64,000 nucleotides of DNA from Synechococcus sp. WH 8020 (GCF_001040845.1 NZ_CP011941.1:1956828-2020827), one strand, 5' to 3'; positions 43,643 through 53,624 are shown, counted from the first letter of the stretch. Numbers and translations are program-made. Notes: generated from the sequence alone by a model not told the origin.

Positions 43643-44920
43643 TTATCCAGTTTGCGCCAGATCAACCCAACCTGCCGTCAACAATGCGCAAAGCGCCCGA
43701 GTTAGAGCCAGCTCAACGTGGGCGCGATGGGTTCCTCCTTGCACATAGAGATTGAACGGCTCTCGCAGGGGAGCATCGGCAGAAAATTCGCTAGTGCTCC
43801 CATCGATAAAGGTGCCGCCGGCCATCACCAAATCACTGGCATAACCAGGCATCGGCGCAGGCACTGGGTCGAGATAGGAGCCCACTGGTGAGACCCCCTG
43901 GAAGGCCCGGCAAATCAATTTCAAGGCATCTGGGTCTCCAATCTGCACAGCCTGAATGAGATCACTGCGGGGCTCCCCAGCGGAGGGCTGCACTGGATAG
44001 CCAAGATCAGCGAACACAGCCGCCACCAAATCTGCACCGATCAAGGCTTCCGCCACCATCTGCGGAGCGAGAAACAAGCCCTGCAAGAGCAGGCGATGCA
44101 GGTCAAAACCACTGCCGCCCTCGCTCCCAATCCCTGGGGCCGTCAGCCGGCAGCAGGCTTGTTCCACCAACGAGGCCCGACCAGCCACGTAGCCACCAGC
44201 GGGGGCGATCGTGCCACCAAGATTCTTAATTAACGAACCAGCCACCAGGTCGGCACCAACCTCCGGAGGTTCCCGCTCCTCCACCAGCTCTCCATAACAG
44301 TTGTCTACAAAACAAACGCAATCGGGCTGCCGGGCATGAATGCGCTCACAGAGGCGTCCAATCGTGTCGATAGAGAGCGATGGGCGCCAGCTGTATCCAC
44401 AGCTGCGCTGAATCAACACCAGCCGGCGGGGAGTTTCTAAAGCCGCTTCCAAAGCCGCCTCATCGACCGCTCCAGAGTCGAGCAAGGGAAGCTCGTCGTA
44501 CCGCACGCCGAAGTCACGGAGAGACCCCTGCCCCTCTCCCCTCAAACCAATCACCTCTTCAAGGGTGTCGTAGGGACGGCCCGTAATCGAGAGCATCCGC
44601 TCCCCAGGGCGCAACACCCCGAATAGAGCGGCAGCAATCGCATGGGTGCCACTCACAAATTGAAGTCGGACAGCTGCAGCTTCAGCACCCAGCACCCTGG
44701 CAAAGACACGATCCAGCACCTCTCGCCCCTGATCGCCATGGCCATAGCCGCTCACAGACGCGAAATGCTGGGTCCCGACACGCTCCGCAGCAAAGGCGTT
44801 CAGCACCTTTGCCAAGCGAACCGACACGCCTGCCGTGCGTTGCTCTGCCATGGGCCTGAGCCGATCTCTCGCTTGCCAAATTCGCGCCTGCGCCCACTCC
44901 TCAACGGTCGCAGCAGCCAT
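43643..44920 (-). CDS. Methionine gamma-lyase-like PLP enzyme (YnbB/aluminium-resistance-type family)
   Basis: This cytosolic fold-I pyridoxal-phosphate enzyme is 425 residues from ATG 44920, which has a GAGG nine bases upstream. An ATG at 44947 is also possible. Landmarks are SGYGHGDQGREVLDRVFA, FVSGTHAIAAALFG, VDNCYGELVEEREP and the cofactor lysine in GSLIKNLGGTIAP. Members have been called aluminium-resistance proteins or cystathionine-lyase relatives. The exact reaction is uncertain; sulfur-amino-acid elimination is the family guess. It is divergent from a desaturase gene. Confidence 0.87.
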   Translation of the reverse strand: MAAATVEEWAQARIWQARDRLRPMAEQRTAGVSVRLAKVLNAFAAERVGTQHFASVSGYGHGDQGREVLDRVFARVLGAEAAAVRLQFVSGTHAIAAALFGVLRPGERMLSITGRPYDTLEEVIGLRGEGQGSLRDFGVRYDELPLLDSGAVDEAALEAALETPRRLVLIQRSCGYSWRPSLSIDTIGRLCERIHARQPDCVCFVDNCYGELVEEREPPEVGADLVAGSLIKNLGGTIAPAGGYVAGRASLVEQACCRLTAPGIGSEGGSGFDLHRLLLQGLFLAPQMVAEALIGADLVAAVFADLGYPVQPSAGEPRSDLIQAVQIGDPDALKLICRAFQGVSPVGSYLDPVPAPMPGYASDLVMAGGTFIDGSTSEFSADAPLREPFNLYVQGGTHRAHVELALTRALCALLTAGWVDLAQTG

Positions 44921-45063
44921 TGAGCGATCCTCAGGATTTGAATCCATCTCTCCTTGGTTGCACTTTTTGTGCTGAATTCTTTTACATTCGCACTTTCCAA
45001 CCGACTCAAGATTCACCGGCTTCTCGTCGTCTGAATCTCTAGATCCGGTGCACGGAGACTCTT

Positions 45064-45975
45064 TTGGTCACATCCACCCCGGCTGACGCCAGCACCAAAC
45101 GCGAGCTGCGCATTCGCGCAGCCGTGATGGCACCGCGTCAGATGCTTCCCTCACACCAGCGCCGCCTTAAAGGGGGGACCACCAGCTTCATGGTCGTGAT
45201 CCATGTGCTGGCAACGGTGGCCTTACTTCCACGCTTTTGGAGCTGGCAAGGTCTGGTTGCCTTCGGCGTTTTGTATTGGATGACCGTACTGGGCGTCACC
45301 CTGGGCCTGCATCGGCTGGTGGCGCATCGCAGCTTTGAAGTGCCCGGTTGGCTGGAGAGGATTCTCGTGGTGATGGGCACCCTGGCCTGCCAGAGCGGAC
45401 CGATCGATTGGGTGGCTCTGCATCGCCACCATCACCGCTTTTCAGATCAACCCAATGATCACCACGATGCGGGCCGAGGGTTGTGGTGGAGTCACAGCGA
45501 ATGGATGCTCCACGACATTCCCGCCTTGAAAGAGAAGCATCGCTATGCGGGGGATTTGCTGAGTGATCGTTTTTATGTCTGGCTCGACCGCTGGTTTCTC
45601 TTGCTCCAGATTCCACTGGGGTTAGCTCTTTACTGGTATGGAGAAGCAGCAGGAGTGCACGGAGGAGGAGTTGGTCTCGTTCTATGGGCCATCCCCTTAC
45701 GTCTCGCCGTTGTGTATCACGTGACTTGGCTGGTGAATTCCGCCACTCACGCCTTTGGCTATAGGAATTTCAACAGTCCTGATCTCTCACGCAACTGCTG
45801 GTGGGTGGCTGTGCTGTCCTTTGGAGAGGGCTGGCATAACAACCACCATGCCTATCCGGATAGCGCCCGCCATGGCTTGCGATGGTTCGAATTTGACATC
45901 ACATGGATGCACATTCGCCTGCTTCGCAGACTCGGCCTCACCCGCAAAGTGCGACAAGCCCGCTACTCCGGCTAA
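45064..45975 (+). CDS. Acyl-lipid/acyl-CoA desaturase (DesC-like), first paralogue
   Basis: The 303-residue membrane di-iron enzyme inserts a double bond into fatty acyl chains, probably at delta-9. Three histidine boxes are visible: HRLVAHRSF, HRHHHRFSD and HNNHHAYPDSARHG. Two hydrophobic stretches precede the second box and two follow it. I use the TTG at 45064 because GGAG lies six bases ahead; an in-frame ATG at 45127 is an alternative. It is closely related to the second desaturase at 46767. Between them lies an HTH-like gene on the opposite strand, with only five bases between the stops. Confidence 0.92.
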   Translation: MVTSTPADASTKRELRIRAAVMAPRQMLPSHQRRLKGGTTSFMVVIHVLATVALLPRFWSWQGLVAFGVLYWMTVLGVTLGLHRLVAHRSFEVPGWLERILVVMGTLACQSGPIDWVALHRHHHRFSDQPNDHHDAGRGLWWSHSEWMLHDIPALKEKHRYAGDLLSDRFYVWLDRWFLLLQIPLGLALYWYGEAAGVHGGGVGLVLWAIPLRLAVVYHVTWLVNSATHAFGYRNFNSPDLSRNCWWVAVLSFGEGWHNNHHAYPDSARHGLRWFEFDITWMHIRLLRRLGLTRKVRQARYSG

Positions 45976-45980
45976 TCCTC

Positions 45981-46715
45981 TCAAGCTTCCATCAAGGGGA
46001 GACGACGGCGCAATTCCTCAAGAAATGCGGCTGGAGTCTCCCCGTTTTGACCACCCAGAACGAGATAGGTGGCGTGGAGATCGAGAAACTCCCCATCAAG
46101 CTCCTCCGCTGAATAATCACGCAGACCCGCCATGACGGCGGCGAAACGCTCCCGACGTTGGGTTTTTCCGACTGGATAAGCAGTCATCAACTGATCGCGG
46201 CACTGACGCCACGACTTCCCGCGGCACAGACAATCGGCAAGCGCTGCACTCAAGGCGGCCGCCTCGACGGGATCAATGCGCCAATCAAAACCAGGTGGCA
46301 AAGGGGCGAGGCCTACAAAGATCTCCAATAACTCGCCTGCACCCAAGGGGTTGCCATTAGCGCTGACAACAGGAACAGCGCTCACTTTGAGCACCTTGAG
46401 TAGATCGGGATGCACCTGAGCGAGATGCTCTTGGATCGGATCCAAGCCTGCATCAAGGATCGCATTGGCCTGCCCGAGAGCCAGGAACACCTCGGGGCCG
46501 GGGGAGGCAAGCTTGCCGTTGCGCAAGTTCGAAATTTGGGAATTGTGCACACGACCGAGATCAAGAGCATCCGCGAGGGCAGGCAACACCTTGTGGGACC
46601 AGCCATTGCGCTCATGCCAGACATGGATCAAGTGCGCCATCGCCCGACGGCCCTCATCGAGCCGATCCCGGTAACCCTTGGTCACATGATCAGAAACGAC
46701 TTCTCCCTTCGTCAC
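45981..46715 (-). CDS. HTH-like protein of unknown function between two desaturase genes
   Basis: The product is 244 residues from the GTG at 46715, which has AAGGA ten bases ahead. GTG 46685 or ATG 46640 (219 residues) are alternatives. Residues about 38-85 look like an XRE-type helix-turn-helix (GWSHKVLPALADALDLG, VHNSQISNLRNGKL). The rest is helical with no recognised domain. It is head-to-head with the second desaturase, 51 bases away, and tail-to-tail with the first. That position suggests a regulator of membrane lipid unsaturation, but this is inference. Confidence 0.6.
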   Translation of the reverse strand: MTKGEVVSDHVTKGYRDRLDEGRRAMAHLIHVWHERNGWSHKVLPALADALDLGRVHNSQISNLRNGKLASPGPEVFLALGQANAILDAGLDPIQEHLAQVHPDLLKVLKVSAVPVVSANGNPLGAGELLEIFVGLAPLPPGFDWRIDPVEAAALSAALADCLCRGKSWRQCRDQLMTAYPVGKTQRRERFAAVMAGLRDYSAEELDGEFLDLHATYLVLGGQNGETPAAFLEELRRRLPLMEA

Positions 46716-46744
46716 TTGATACGGATCCTTATTGGGTGTAAATT
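46716..46744 (+). promoter_or_regulatory. Candidate sigma-70-type promoter of the second desaturase gene
   Basis: TTGATA at 46716-46721 and TAAATT at 46739-46744 are separated by exactly 17 bases. The expected start would leave a leader of about 15 bases before the ATG at 46767. The -35 element adjoins the possible GTG start of the divergent HTH-like gene, so binding by that protein could control the promoter. Confidence 0.5.
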
Positions 46745-46766
46745 ATGGACATCAAGCGGATTAGCC

Positions 46767-47699
46767 ATGGTTTCAAGCACGATCAGAACTCCGTCGCCGC
46801 CCAGTCGGCCGGCAGCTTCGCATCTGGCAGTGGCTCAAGCAAGTCTTCTTCGTCGCCCACGCAAAGGCGAGCCTGCAACCAGCCCTAAAAATCACCAACA
46901 TTCCGTCACGATTGGATTCATGATCGTGATCCACGCCCTTGCGGCGGTGGCCCTTCTGCCTGACTTCTGGAGCTGGCCTGCTGTCACCAGCCTGCTGGTT
47001 CTGTACTGGGTTACAGCTTGCCTTGGTGTCACCCTTGGCTATCACCGCCTGCTCACACACCGATCCTTCCGCCTACCCCTTTGGCTGGAACGCTTTTTCG
47101 CAACCTGCGGGGCCCTGAGCTGCCAACACGGTCCAATCGACTGGGTGGGGCTGCATCGGCATCACCATAAGTTTTCCGATACGGATGCAGATCATCACAA
47201 CAGCCATCGCGGGTTCTGGTGGAGTCACATGGGTTGGATGTTCCACCCGATCGAAGCCATGCCTGCAGTGCCTCGCCTCACCGGTGATCTCATGAGTGAT
47301 CCCTATTACCGCTGGCTGAATGCCCATTTCCTCTGGCTCCAGCTCCCCCTTGGTTTGCTGTTGTTCTGGATCGGCACGGCCACAGGTGCTGGCGGTTGGG
47401 CCTTGGTGTTGTGGGGCATTCCCTTGCGCCTGGTGGTCGTCTATCACGTCACCTGGCTTGTGAACTCCGCCACCCATTGCTGGGGCAACGTCGTCTATGA
47501 CAGCGGTGACGCATCACGCAACAACAAATGGGTTGCGGCGCTTACCTTCGGCGAGGGCTGGCACAACAATCACCATGCATTCCCCCACTCCGCACGCCAC
47601 GGCATGCAGCCAGGTCAAATCGATCTCACCTGGGAACACATCCGCCTCTTGCGCGCCTTAGGACTCGCAACCAAGGTCCGCCTACCGGTCGCGTCGTAA
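46767..47699 (+). CDS. Acyl-lipid/acyl-CoA desaturase (DesC-like), second paralogue
   Basis: From ATG 46767 the 310-residue product carries the same three histidine boxes as the first paralogue: HRLLTHRSF, HRHHHKFSD and HNNHHAFPHSARHG. The two proteins align over most of their length, including WLVNSATH, and have distinct polar N-termini. The frame is open far upstream but runs through the divergent gene and is not coding there. The pair may act on different chains or be expressed at different temperatures; this is not shown. Confidence 0.92.
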   Translation: MVSSTIRTPSPPSRPAASHLAVAQASLLRRPRKGEPATSPKNHQHSVTIGFMIVIHALAAVALLPDFWSWPAVTSLLVLYWVTACLGVTLGYHRLLTHRSFRLPLWLERFFATCGALSCQHGPIDWVGLHRHHHKFSDTDADHHNSHRGFWWSHMGWMFHPIEAMPAVPRLTGDLMSDPYYRWLNAHFLWLQLPLGLLLFWIGTATGAGGWALVLWGIPLRLVVVYHVTWLVNSATHCWGNVVYDSGDASRNNKWVAALTFGEGWHNNHHAFPHSARHGMQPGQIDLTWEHIRLLRALGLATKVRLPVAS

Positions 47700-47741
47700 A
47701 CTTCGCAATCGCTTCTCATCGTCAACCTCTTCTAAATCGCC

Positions 47742-48200
47742 ATGGCCAAGCGCGTACAAGTCGTACTCAATGAGGACATCCTCAGCCTGGGCCGCGATGG
47801 CGATCTGGTTGACGTAGCACCCGGATACGCACGCAACTTCTTGCTTCCTTTCGGCAAAGCTGTTCCCGTCACCCCAGCGGTGATGAAGCAGGTCGAGCAC
47901 CGAAGGGCCAAGGAAGCTGAGCGGCAAGCCACCCTCAAGCAGGATGCTGTGGCGTTCCGCACCGCTCTCGACACGATCGGGCGGTTCACCGTGAAGAAGC
48001 AAACAGGTGGAGACGACGTGCTGTTTGGCACCGTGACCAATGGCGACGTGGCCGAAGCGATCGAATCGGCCACCAAGAAGGAAGTGGATCGCCGCGACAT
48101 CACCGTTCCGGATATCCATCGCACGGGCTCCTACAAGGTGCAGGTAAAGCTGCACAGCGAAGTCACAGCAGAAATCAACCTCGAAGTCGTCAGTTATTGA
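47742..48200 (+). CDS. rplI: 50S ribosomal protein L9
   Basis: The 152-residue protein binds 23S rRNA with its N-terminal domain ([34 protein letters not shown]) and has the long connecting helix and C-terminal domain of L9. It is followed by dnaB and mnmG. Confidence 0.97.
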   Translation: MAKRVQVVLNEDILSLGRDGDLVDVAPGYARNFLLPFGKAVPVTPAVMKQVEHRRAKEAERQATLKQDAVAFRTALDTIGRFTVKKQTGGDDVLFGTVTNGDVAEAIESATKKEVDRRDITVPDIHRTGSYKVQVKLHSEVTAEINLEVVSY

Positions 48201-48262
48201 CTCTTGGCATGGGCTTCACGGCCAGCCAGAGTGTGAGGACTTAACGGCGCCAGTTCACTGCC

Positions 48263-49678
48263 ATGGTGAGTGTCTCCCAACCTGATCACAGCGCGAGCGA
48301 AGGTGGGGGACAGCGGGGCTACGGCAAAGGCCGTCAACGCGACGAGCCCAATTTCGAAGCTCTACCCGACTCGCTTCCACCCCAGAACCTGGAAGCGGAA
48401 GAAGCGGTTTTGGGGGGGATTTTGTTGGATCCCGACGCCATTGGAAGGGTTGCCGACGTGCTCCAAGCCGAGGCGTTCTATCTAGGTGCCCACCGGGAGA
48501 TCTTTCGGACCGCGGTGATGCTCCATAGCCAGGGCAAGCCCACCGATCTCACCGCGATGACCGCCTGGCTGGCCGATACGGGATCGCTTGAGAAAGTTGG
48601 CGGCAGCAGCCGTTTGGTGGAGCTGGTGGAACGGGTGGCATCCACAGCCTCCATCGAGCAGGTGGCTCGGCTGGTGATGGATAAGTTCCTGCGCCGGCAG
48701 CTGATCCGCTCCGGCAATGAGGTCATTCAGCTTGGCTTTGACCAAAGCCTGCCGATGGAGCAGGTGCTGGATGAGGCCGAACAGAAAATTTTTGCCATCA
48801 GCCAAGAGAAACCCTCCAAAGGCCTCACTCCCACCGCTGAAATTCTCACCAGCACCTTCAACGAGATCGAAAGCCGATCGCTTGGCACCTCGGTAGCGGG
48901 CATTCCGGTGAACTTCTACGACCTGGATGCGATGACCCAAGGCCTGCAGCGCAGCGACCTAATCATCGTGGCCGGCCGCCCAGCGATGGGCAAAACCTCG
49001 ATCGTGCTCAACCTGGCCAAAAACGTGGCTCAATTGCACAACCTTCCGGTGTGCATGTTCAGCTTGGAGATGAGCAAAGAGCAACTCACCTACCGCCTGC
49101 TGTCGATGGAGGTTGGCATCGAAGCGGGCCGCCTGCGTACCGGCCGGCTGCAACAGGAGGAATGGCCCTTGCTGGGCCAAGGCATCAACACCCTGGGGCA
49201 ATTACCGATGTACATCGATGACAAGCCGAACTCAGGAGTCCTTGAGATGCGCTCGCTCTGTCGCCGGCTGATGGCCGAACAAGGAAAAGAGCTTGGCCTC
49301 GTGGTGATTGATTACCTGCAGCTCATGGAGGGTTCCAGCCCCGACAATCGAGTGCAGGAGATCTCGCGGATCACCAGGGGGCTCAAGGGCATGGCCCGCG
49401 AGCTGAACGTGCCGGTAATCGCCCTCTCTCAGCTCAGCCGCGGAGTGGAATCGCGCACCAACAAACGCCCCATGCTCAGCGACCTGAGGGAATCAGGCTC
49501 AATTGAGCAAGACGCCGATCTGGTGTTGATGATCTACCGCGACGAGTACTACAACCCGGAGACCCCAGACCGAGGTATCACTGAAGTGATCGTGACCAAG
49601 CACCGCAACGGTCCCGTTGGCACCGTGAAACTACTGTTTGAGCCGCAGTTCACTCGCTTCCGCAACCTGGCCGCCTGA
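48263..49678 (+). CDS. dnaB: Replicative DNA helicase
   Basis: DnaB unwinds DNA at the replication fork as a hexamer. The 471-residue product has the N-terminal DnaB domain (PPQNLEAEEAVLGGILLDP) and the RecA-like C-terminal domain with GRPAMGKTSIVLNLAKN (Walker A), VVIDYLQLM (Walker B) and LSDLRESGSIEQDADLV. Unlike several cyanobacterial homologues it has no intein, since the Walker A and downstream motifs are continuous. A 6-base-pair hairpin AGCGGG/CCCGCT without a T-tract overlaps the stop. Confidence 0.97.
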   Translation: MVSVSQPDHSASEGGGQRGYGKGRQRDEPNFEALPDSLPPQNLEAEEAVLGGILLDPDAIGRVADVLQAEAFYLGAHREIFRTAVMLHSQGKPTDLTAMTAWLADTGSLEKVGGSSRLVELVERVASTASIEQVARLVMDKFLRRQLIRSGNEVIQLGFDQSLPMEQVLDEAEQKIFAISQEKPSKGLTPTAEILTSTFNEIESRSLGTSVAGIPVNFYDLDAMTQGLQRSDLIIVAGRPAMGKTSIVLNLAKNVAQLHNLPVCMFSLEMSKEQLTYRLLSMEVGIEAGRLRTGRLQQEEWPLLGQGINTLGQLPMYIDDKPNSGVLEMRSLCRRLMAEQGKELGLVVIDYLQLMEGSSPDNRVQEISRITRGLKGMARELNVPVIALSQLSRGVESRTNKRPMLSDLRESGSIEQDADLVLMIYRDEYYNPETPDRGITEVIVTKHRNGPVGTVKLLFEPQFTRFRNLAA

Positions 49679-49714
49679 GCGGGGAGCCCGCTTAGGAACT
49701 AAAACAAAGAGGAT

Positions 49715-51664
49715 ATGAGTTTCAGCCCTTCCCCCACCGAAGTCTTCGACGTGATTGTCGTAGGGGGCGGTCATGCCGGTTGCGAGGCTGCAATCACGGC
49801 TGCTCGATTGGGGTTAAGGACCGCCCTTTTTACTCTCAATCTCGATCGGATCGCCTGGCAGCCCTGTAATCCGGCCGTTGGTGGACCAGCCAAAAGCCAG
49901 CTTGTGCATGAGGTGGATGCCCTTGGTGGGGTGATTGGACGCCTCGCCGATGCCACCGCCATTCAGAAACGGATACTGAACGCCAGCCGCGGCCCTGCCG
50001 TCTGGGCCCTACGCGCCCAGACCGACAAACGCCATTACTCAAGAGAGATGCTGCAACTGCTGCATCACACCCCCAACCTGGCCCTGCGCGAAGCGATGGT
50101 GACCGGCCTCGAAGTGGATGGGGATCCAGAGACAGCAGGACAGGCACGAATTACAGGGGTTCGCACCTACTTCGGTAGCGTTTACGGCGCCCAAGCCGTA
50201 GTGCTCACCGCTGGCACCTTCCTTGGCGGTCGCATTTGGGTGGGCCATCAATCGATGTCTGCCGGGCGGGCGGGCGAACAGGCCGCCGAAGGCTTAACCG
50301 ACGCCTTAAAGCAGCTGGGATTCCAAACCGATCGGCTCAAAACCGGCACCCCTGCCCGCGTTGATCGGCGCAGCATTGCGCTCGACCAATTGGAAGCACA
50401 ACCAAGCGATGCCGCCGATCGCTTCTTTTCGTTTGACCCCATGGCCTGGGCAAGCGGCGAACAGATGAGCTGCCACATCACCCGCACCACAGCGGCAACG
50501 CATCAACTAATTAAAGACAACCTCCATCTCACTGCGATTTACGGCGGCATCATCGACAGCAAAGGCCCGCGCTATTGCCCCTCGATCGAAGACAAGATCG
50601 TGCGCTTTGCCGACAAAGACTCCCACCAAATTTTCCTGGAACCAGAGGGACGCGACACTCCAGAGATTTACGTGCAGGGCTTTTCTACGGGGTTGCCAGA
50701 AACGATCCAACTGGAACTGCTGCGCACCCTCCCAGGCTTGGAGCAATGCGTGATGCTTCGTCCGGCCTATTCCGTGGATTACGACTACCTTCCCGCCACC
50801 CAACTCAAACCCTCCCTGGAAACCAAACGGGTGCGGGGTCTGTTCAGTGCCGGGCAACTCAACGGCACCACTGGGTACGAGGAAGCCGCGGCCCAAGGCC
50901 TTGTCGCTGGGCTCAACGCCTCCCGCCTGATCGAAGGACAGGAGCCCGTGCACTTCCCGAGGGAAAGCAGCTACATCGGCACAATGATCGACGATCTGGT
51001 GAGCCAAGACTTACGTGAGCCGTACCGGGTCTTGACCAGCCGCAGTGAATACCGCCTGGTGTTGCGTGGTGATAACGCCGACCGGCGCCTCACCCCCCTG
51101 GGCCGTGAGCTTGGACTGATTGACGACCGGCGTTGGAAGCTGTTCAACGACAAGCTCCAGGCCATGGAGGACGAAAAGCAGCGCCTCGAAACAGTGCGCC
51201 TCAAGGTCAGCGACCCTGTCGCACCAAGCGTTGAGAAAGAAAGCGGAGCTCCGATTCGAGGCTCGATCACGCTCGCGGATCTCTTGCGTCGATCAGGCGT
51301 TCACAGCTCTGATCTTGTGCGCCATGGCCTAGCCGATGCCAATCTTCCCCTTGCGGTGAGAGAAGGCGCGGAAATCGACATTAAATACAGCGGCTACCTG
51401 CAGCGCCAGCAACAACAGATCGATCAAGTCAAACGCCAAAGCCTGCGCAAACTTCCCGCCGATCTCGATTACGCCAGCATCGGCACCTTGTCGCGAGAGG
51501 CGCGCGAAAAGCTCACTGCCATTCAACCCACCACTTTGGGCCAGGCCACACACATTCCTGGGGTTAGCCAAGCAGACCTCACGGCCCTGTTGCTTTGGCT
51601 GGAGCTTCAAAAACGCCGATCCCAAAAGAGAGAAGGTCTCGCCAGCAGCGTCAACTCTCGATAA
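49715..51664 (+). CDS. mnmG: tRNA uridine-5-carboxymethylaminomethyl modification enzyme
   Basis: MnmG (GidA) with MnmE modifies U34 in the wobble position of certain tRNAs, using FAD. The 649-residue product opens with [19 protein letters not shown], followed by [21 protein letters not shown] and, further on, [19 protein letters not shown]. The C-terminal RNA- and MnmE-contacting helical region is complete. The gene follows dnaB after 36 bases and starts at ATG 49715 with a nearby GAGG. Confidence 0.96.
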   Translation: MSFSPSPTEVFDVIVVGGGHAGCEAAITAARLGLRTALFTLNLDRIAWQPCNPAVGGPAKSQLVHEVDALGGVIGRLADATAIQKRILNASRGPAVWALRAQTDKRHYSREMLQLLHHTPNLALREAMVTGLEVDGDPETAGQARITGVRTYFGSVYGAQAVVLTAGTFLGGRIWVGHQSMSAGRAGEQAAEGLTDALKQLGFQTDRLKTGTPARVDRRSIALDQLEAQPSDAADRFFSFDPMAWASGEQMSCHITRTTAATHQLIKDNLHLTAIYGGIIDSKGPRYCPSIEDKIVRFADKDSHQIFLEPEGRDTPEIYVQGFSTGLPETIQLELLRTLPGLEQCVMLRPAYSVDYDYLPATQLKPSLETKRVRGLFSAGQLNGTTGYEEAAAQGLVAGLNASRLIEGQEPVHFPRESSYIGTMIDDLVSQDLREPYRVLTSRSEYRLVLRGDNADRRLTPLGRELGLIDDRRWKLFNDKLQAMEDEKQRLETVRLKVSDPVAPSVEKESGAPIRGSITLADLLRRSGVHSSDLVRHGLADANLPLAVREGAEIDIKYSGYLQRQQQQIDQVKRQSLRKLPADLDYASIGTLSREAREKLTAIQPTTLGQATHIPGVSQADLTALLLWLELQKRRSQKREGLASSVNSR

Positions 51665-51688
51665 CTTTGCCTCAACCAAAGGTTTGCA

Positions 51689-52393
51689 GTGCCCTCTCGC
51701 CTCTCCACATCCACGGCGTATTGGAATCTGCGCGCTGAACAGGTCATGGACCAGGTGTTCCAAGAAGCGGAACCCTCCCTGAAGGCCGCTGAGATTCAAC
51801 TGGCACCGGCAACAGATCCAGCCAATCACCCCCCTGCGGATCCTCTCCCAAGAACGCCTCGCGACACTCAGCCGTGGCAGCAGCTCACCCTGATTGGCGT
51901 GACGCTCGGAGCCCTGCTCTGTAGTGCTTGGTGGGCACGCAGTTGGCAGCTGTCCGAGCAAGCCCTCTATCGCGAGCGCAATCTGGCTCTGACTGAGAAG
52001 CTCAAAGCAGGCGCCACCCCTACCTCCTCTGCTTCTGCGTCTCCCAAACCAGAGCAACCTGAGGTTGTTACGACCCTGCCCAGCCTTGAACCGCTCACTC
52101 TGCCGCTCAGTGCAGCGATTGCGCCTGTCACAGCCTTATCCGATACCTCCCCATCCAACTCAGAGGCAAGTGCTGTAGCGCCCGCTCCGATGAGCAAACC
52201 TGCTCTCGTGGGAGTTGTGCACGCTGAAGTGGGGGGATCGGCCATCTTCCAATTAGACAACCAATCGCTCTCTGCAGCACCTGGCGACAGCATCGGCAAC
52301 AGTGGCTGGTCATTGCTGAGCATTTCCAGCACAGGTGCCGTGATTGAACGCAACGGTGAACGCGAATCCCTCTCGATCGGAGGCGCTTTCTAA
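51689..52393 (+). CDS. Membrane-anchored protein with a GspC/PilP-like C-terminal domain
   Basis: The 234-residue product starts at GTG 51689; ATG 51746 is possible. It has a cytoplasmic N-terminal 65 residues, one membrane helix (QLTLIGVTLGALLCSAWW), a long Pro/Ser/Thr-rich linker and a C-terminal region of about 60 residues. The end region (LVGVVHAEVGGSAIF, then PGDSIGNSGWSLLSI and ESLSIGG) resembles the small beta domain of GspC/PilP proteins, which contact secretin channels. A type IV pilus or secretion role is a possibility. It is downstream of mnmG, 24 bases away. Confidence 0.6.
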   Translation: MPSRLSTSTAYWNLRAEQVMDQVFQEAEPSLKAAEIQLAPATDPANHPPADPLPRTPRDTQPWQQLTLIGVTLGALLCSAWWARSWQLSEQALYRERNLALTEKLKAGATPTSSASASPKPEQPEVVTTLPSLEPLTLPLSAAIAPVTALSDTSPSNSEASAVAPAPMSKPALVGVVHAEVGGSAIFQLDNQSLSAAPGDSIGNSGWSLLSISSTGAVIERNGERESLSIGGAF

Positions 52394-52631
52394 ACAAAAA
52401 GATCCAATCAACGATCTGCCAATGTCCCCAATTCACTCAAAACAAACCACGCAGAAACCTACAGGCTCTCAACAGTTTTGGTTGAAAAGCAAACACAACA
52501 AAAGGGGAAGTGGTTCTTGAAAGAGTACCTGTCAAAACACAATTAGCCGCCCATAAGCTCTTGTATCAACTGTTTTAAAGCGTTGCATTCTCTCGAATGA
52601 GAGATACAACGAATTGATTACGCATGCCGCT

Positions 52632-53228
52632 ATGCATCGACAGATATTCGCCGTATTGCTGTTCGCCATTCTTGCCAGCACCCAGGCCGATGCCAAGCCC
52701 CCACGGCCAAGGGATACGCCAATACTGACGAGCGTTTCCGACCTTGCACTTCTGGGGCCAAAAGTCAGACCGCTTCCTCAACGCCTGTGGCCAATCAGAC
52801 GTGGAGAGACGATCAGACTCCAATATCCGCTTTCTTATCTTGCCCAGGAAGTGAGTCCCTACGGCTGGCGGTTTTCAGACCATCGAGATCAATGGCGCTT
52901 ACATACAGGGCATGATTTGATCGCTCCCTCTGGAACAGGAGTCTTGGCTGCACTCTCTGGAAAAGCATTGTTAGTGCAACCCATTTCTGGGTACGGATTG
53001 ACTGTCTTACTGGATCATGGCAATGGCTGGCAAACGCTTTACGCACATTTACTTAGCGCTCGCATCAGGCCCGGCCAACTCATCCAAACCGGAGACCTAC
53101 TCGGGAATGTAGGAAAAAGCGGCCACGCAAGCACCTCTCATCTCCATTTCGAACTCCGTCGATTCAAGAATGGACAGATCATGGCGATTGACCCTGGCCC
53201 ACTTCTGAATCAAAACGCGTTGCGTTGA
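52632..53228 (+). CDS. M23-family (LytM-type) peptidase, secreted
   Basis: From ATG 52632 the 198-residue protein has a signal peptide (MHRQIFAVLLFAILASTQADA) and a C-terminal LytM metallopeptidase domain. Zinc ligands are visible in HTGHDLIAPSG and in HLHFELRRF, with the GYGLTVLLDHGNGWQTLYAH strand pair between. It probably cuts peptidoglycan cross-links in the cell wall, though divergent members may act only as activators. A TTG six codons upstream is an alternative start. Confidence 0.9.
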   Translation: MHRQIFAVLLFAILASTQADAKPPRPRDTPILTSVSDLALLGPKVRPLPQRLWPIRRGETIRLQYPLSYLAQEVSPYGWRFSDHRDQWRLHTGHDLIAPSGTGVLAALSGKALLVQPISGYGLTVLLDHGNGWQTLYAHLLSARIRPGQLIQTGDLLGNVGKSGHASTSHLHFELRRFKNGQIMAIDPGPLLNQNALR

Positions 53229-53447
53229 GTCACTGCCAACAATGAATGACTGGCCAGATGTGAGTCAATGTACTCAAGAAAAGACAGCCAACCGGCCCCT
53301 AATTAGACATTTATAAATTTAGATCGGTAAATCAAAGTTTCGAAGCGTTGCCTTAAGCCTGCAAAAACTGGGACCTTGAACCTTCCTGCCAAGAACTTCA
53401 TGAAGTTGAGTGAAATCAGTGCCGCAAAGGCGCCTGATGATTGATTC

Positions 53448-53624
53448 ATGCAACACGTCTCAATATTGGAGCTCGAGATTCCATTTAGATTTTTTGGAGC
53501 GTTAGTCGTGGGTTCTGCCCTAATGATCATGGCTCGTTCTTTTAAAGAAGCTGCATTACTTGGCGGAACCTTTCTCTGCGGACTTGGCGCCCTTGAGCTA
53601 GCGCTTCGCTTCAGTGGTTACTGA
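53448..53624 (+). CDS. Candidate small hydrophobic membrane protein (58 residues)
   Basis: An ATG-started frame encodes MQHVSILELEIPFRFFG, then two hydrophobic stretches (ALVVGSALMIMA and EAALLGGTFLCGLGALELAL) separated by a short basic turn, ending FSGY. The distribution of charges fits a helical hairpin in the membrane. It lies alone in the 53.2-53.8 kb gap, with no clear ribosome-binding site, so it may be spurious. Confidence 0.4.
   Translation: MQHVSILELEIPFRFFGALVVGSALMIMARSFKEAALLGGTFLCGLGALELALRFSGY

Noticed and set aside
46410-46766. Plus-strand extension of the second desaturase upstream of its ATG
   Set aside because: It lies antisense to the HTH-like gene and does not resemble desaturase N-termini.
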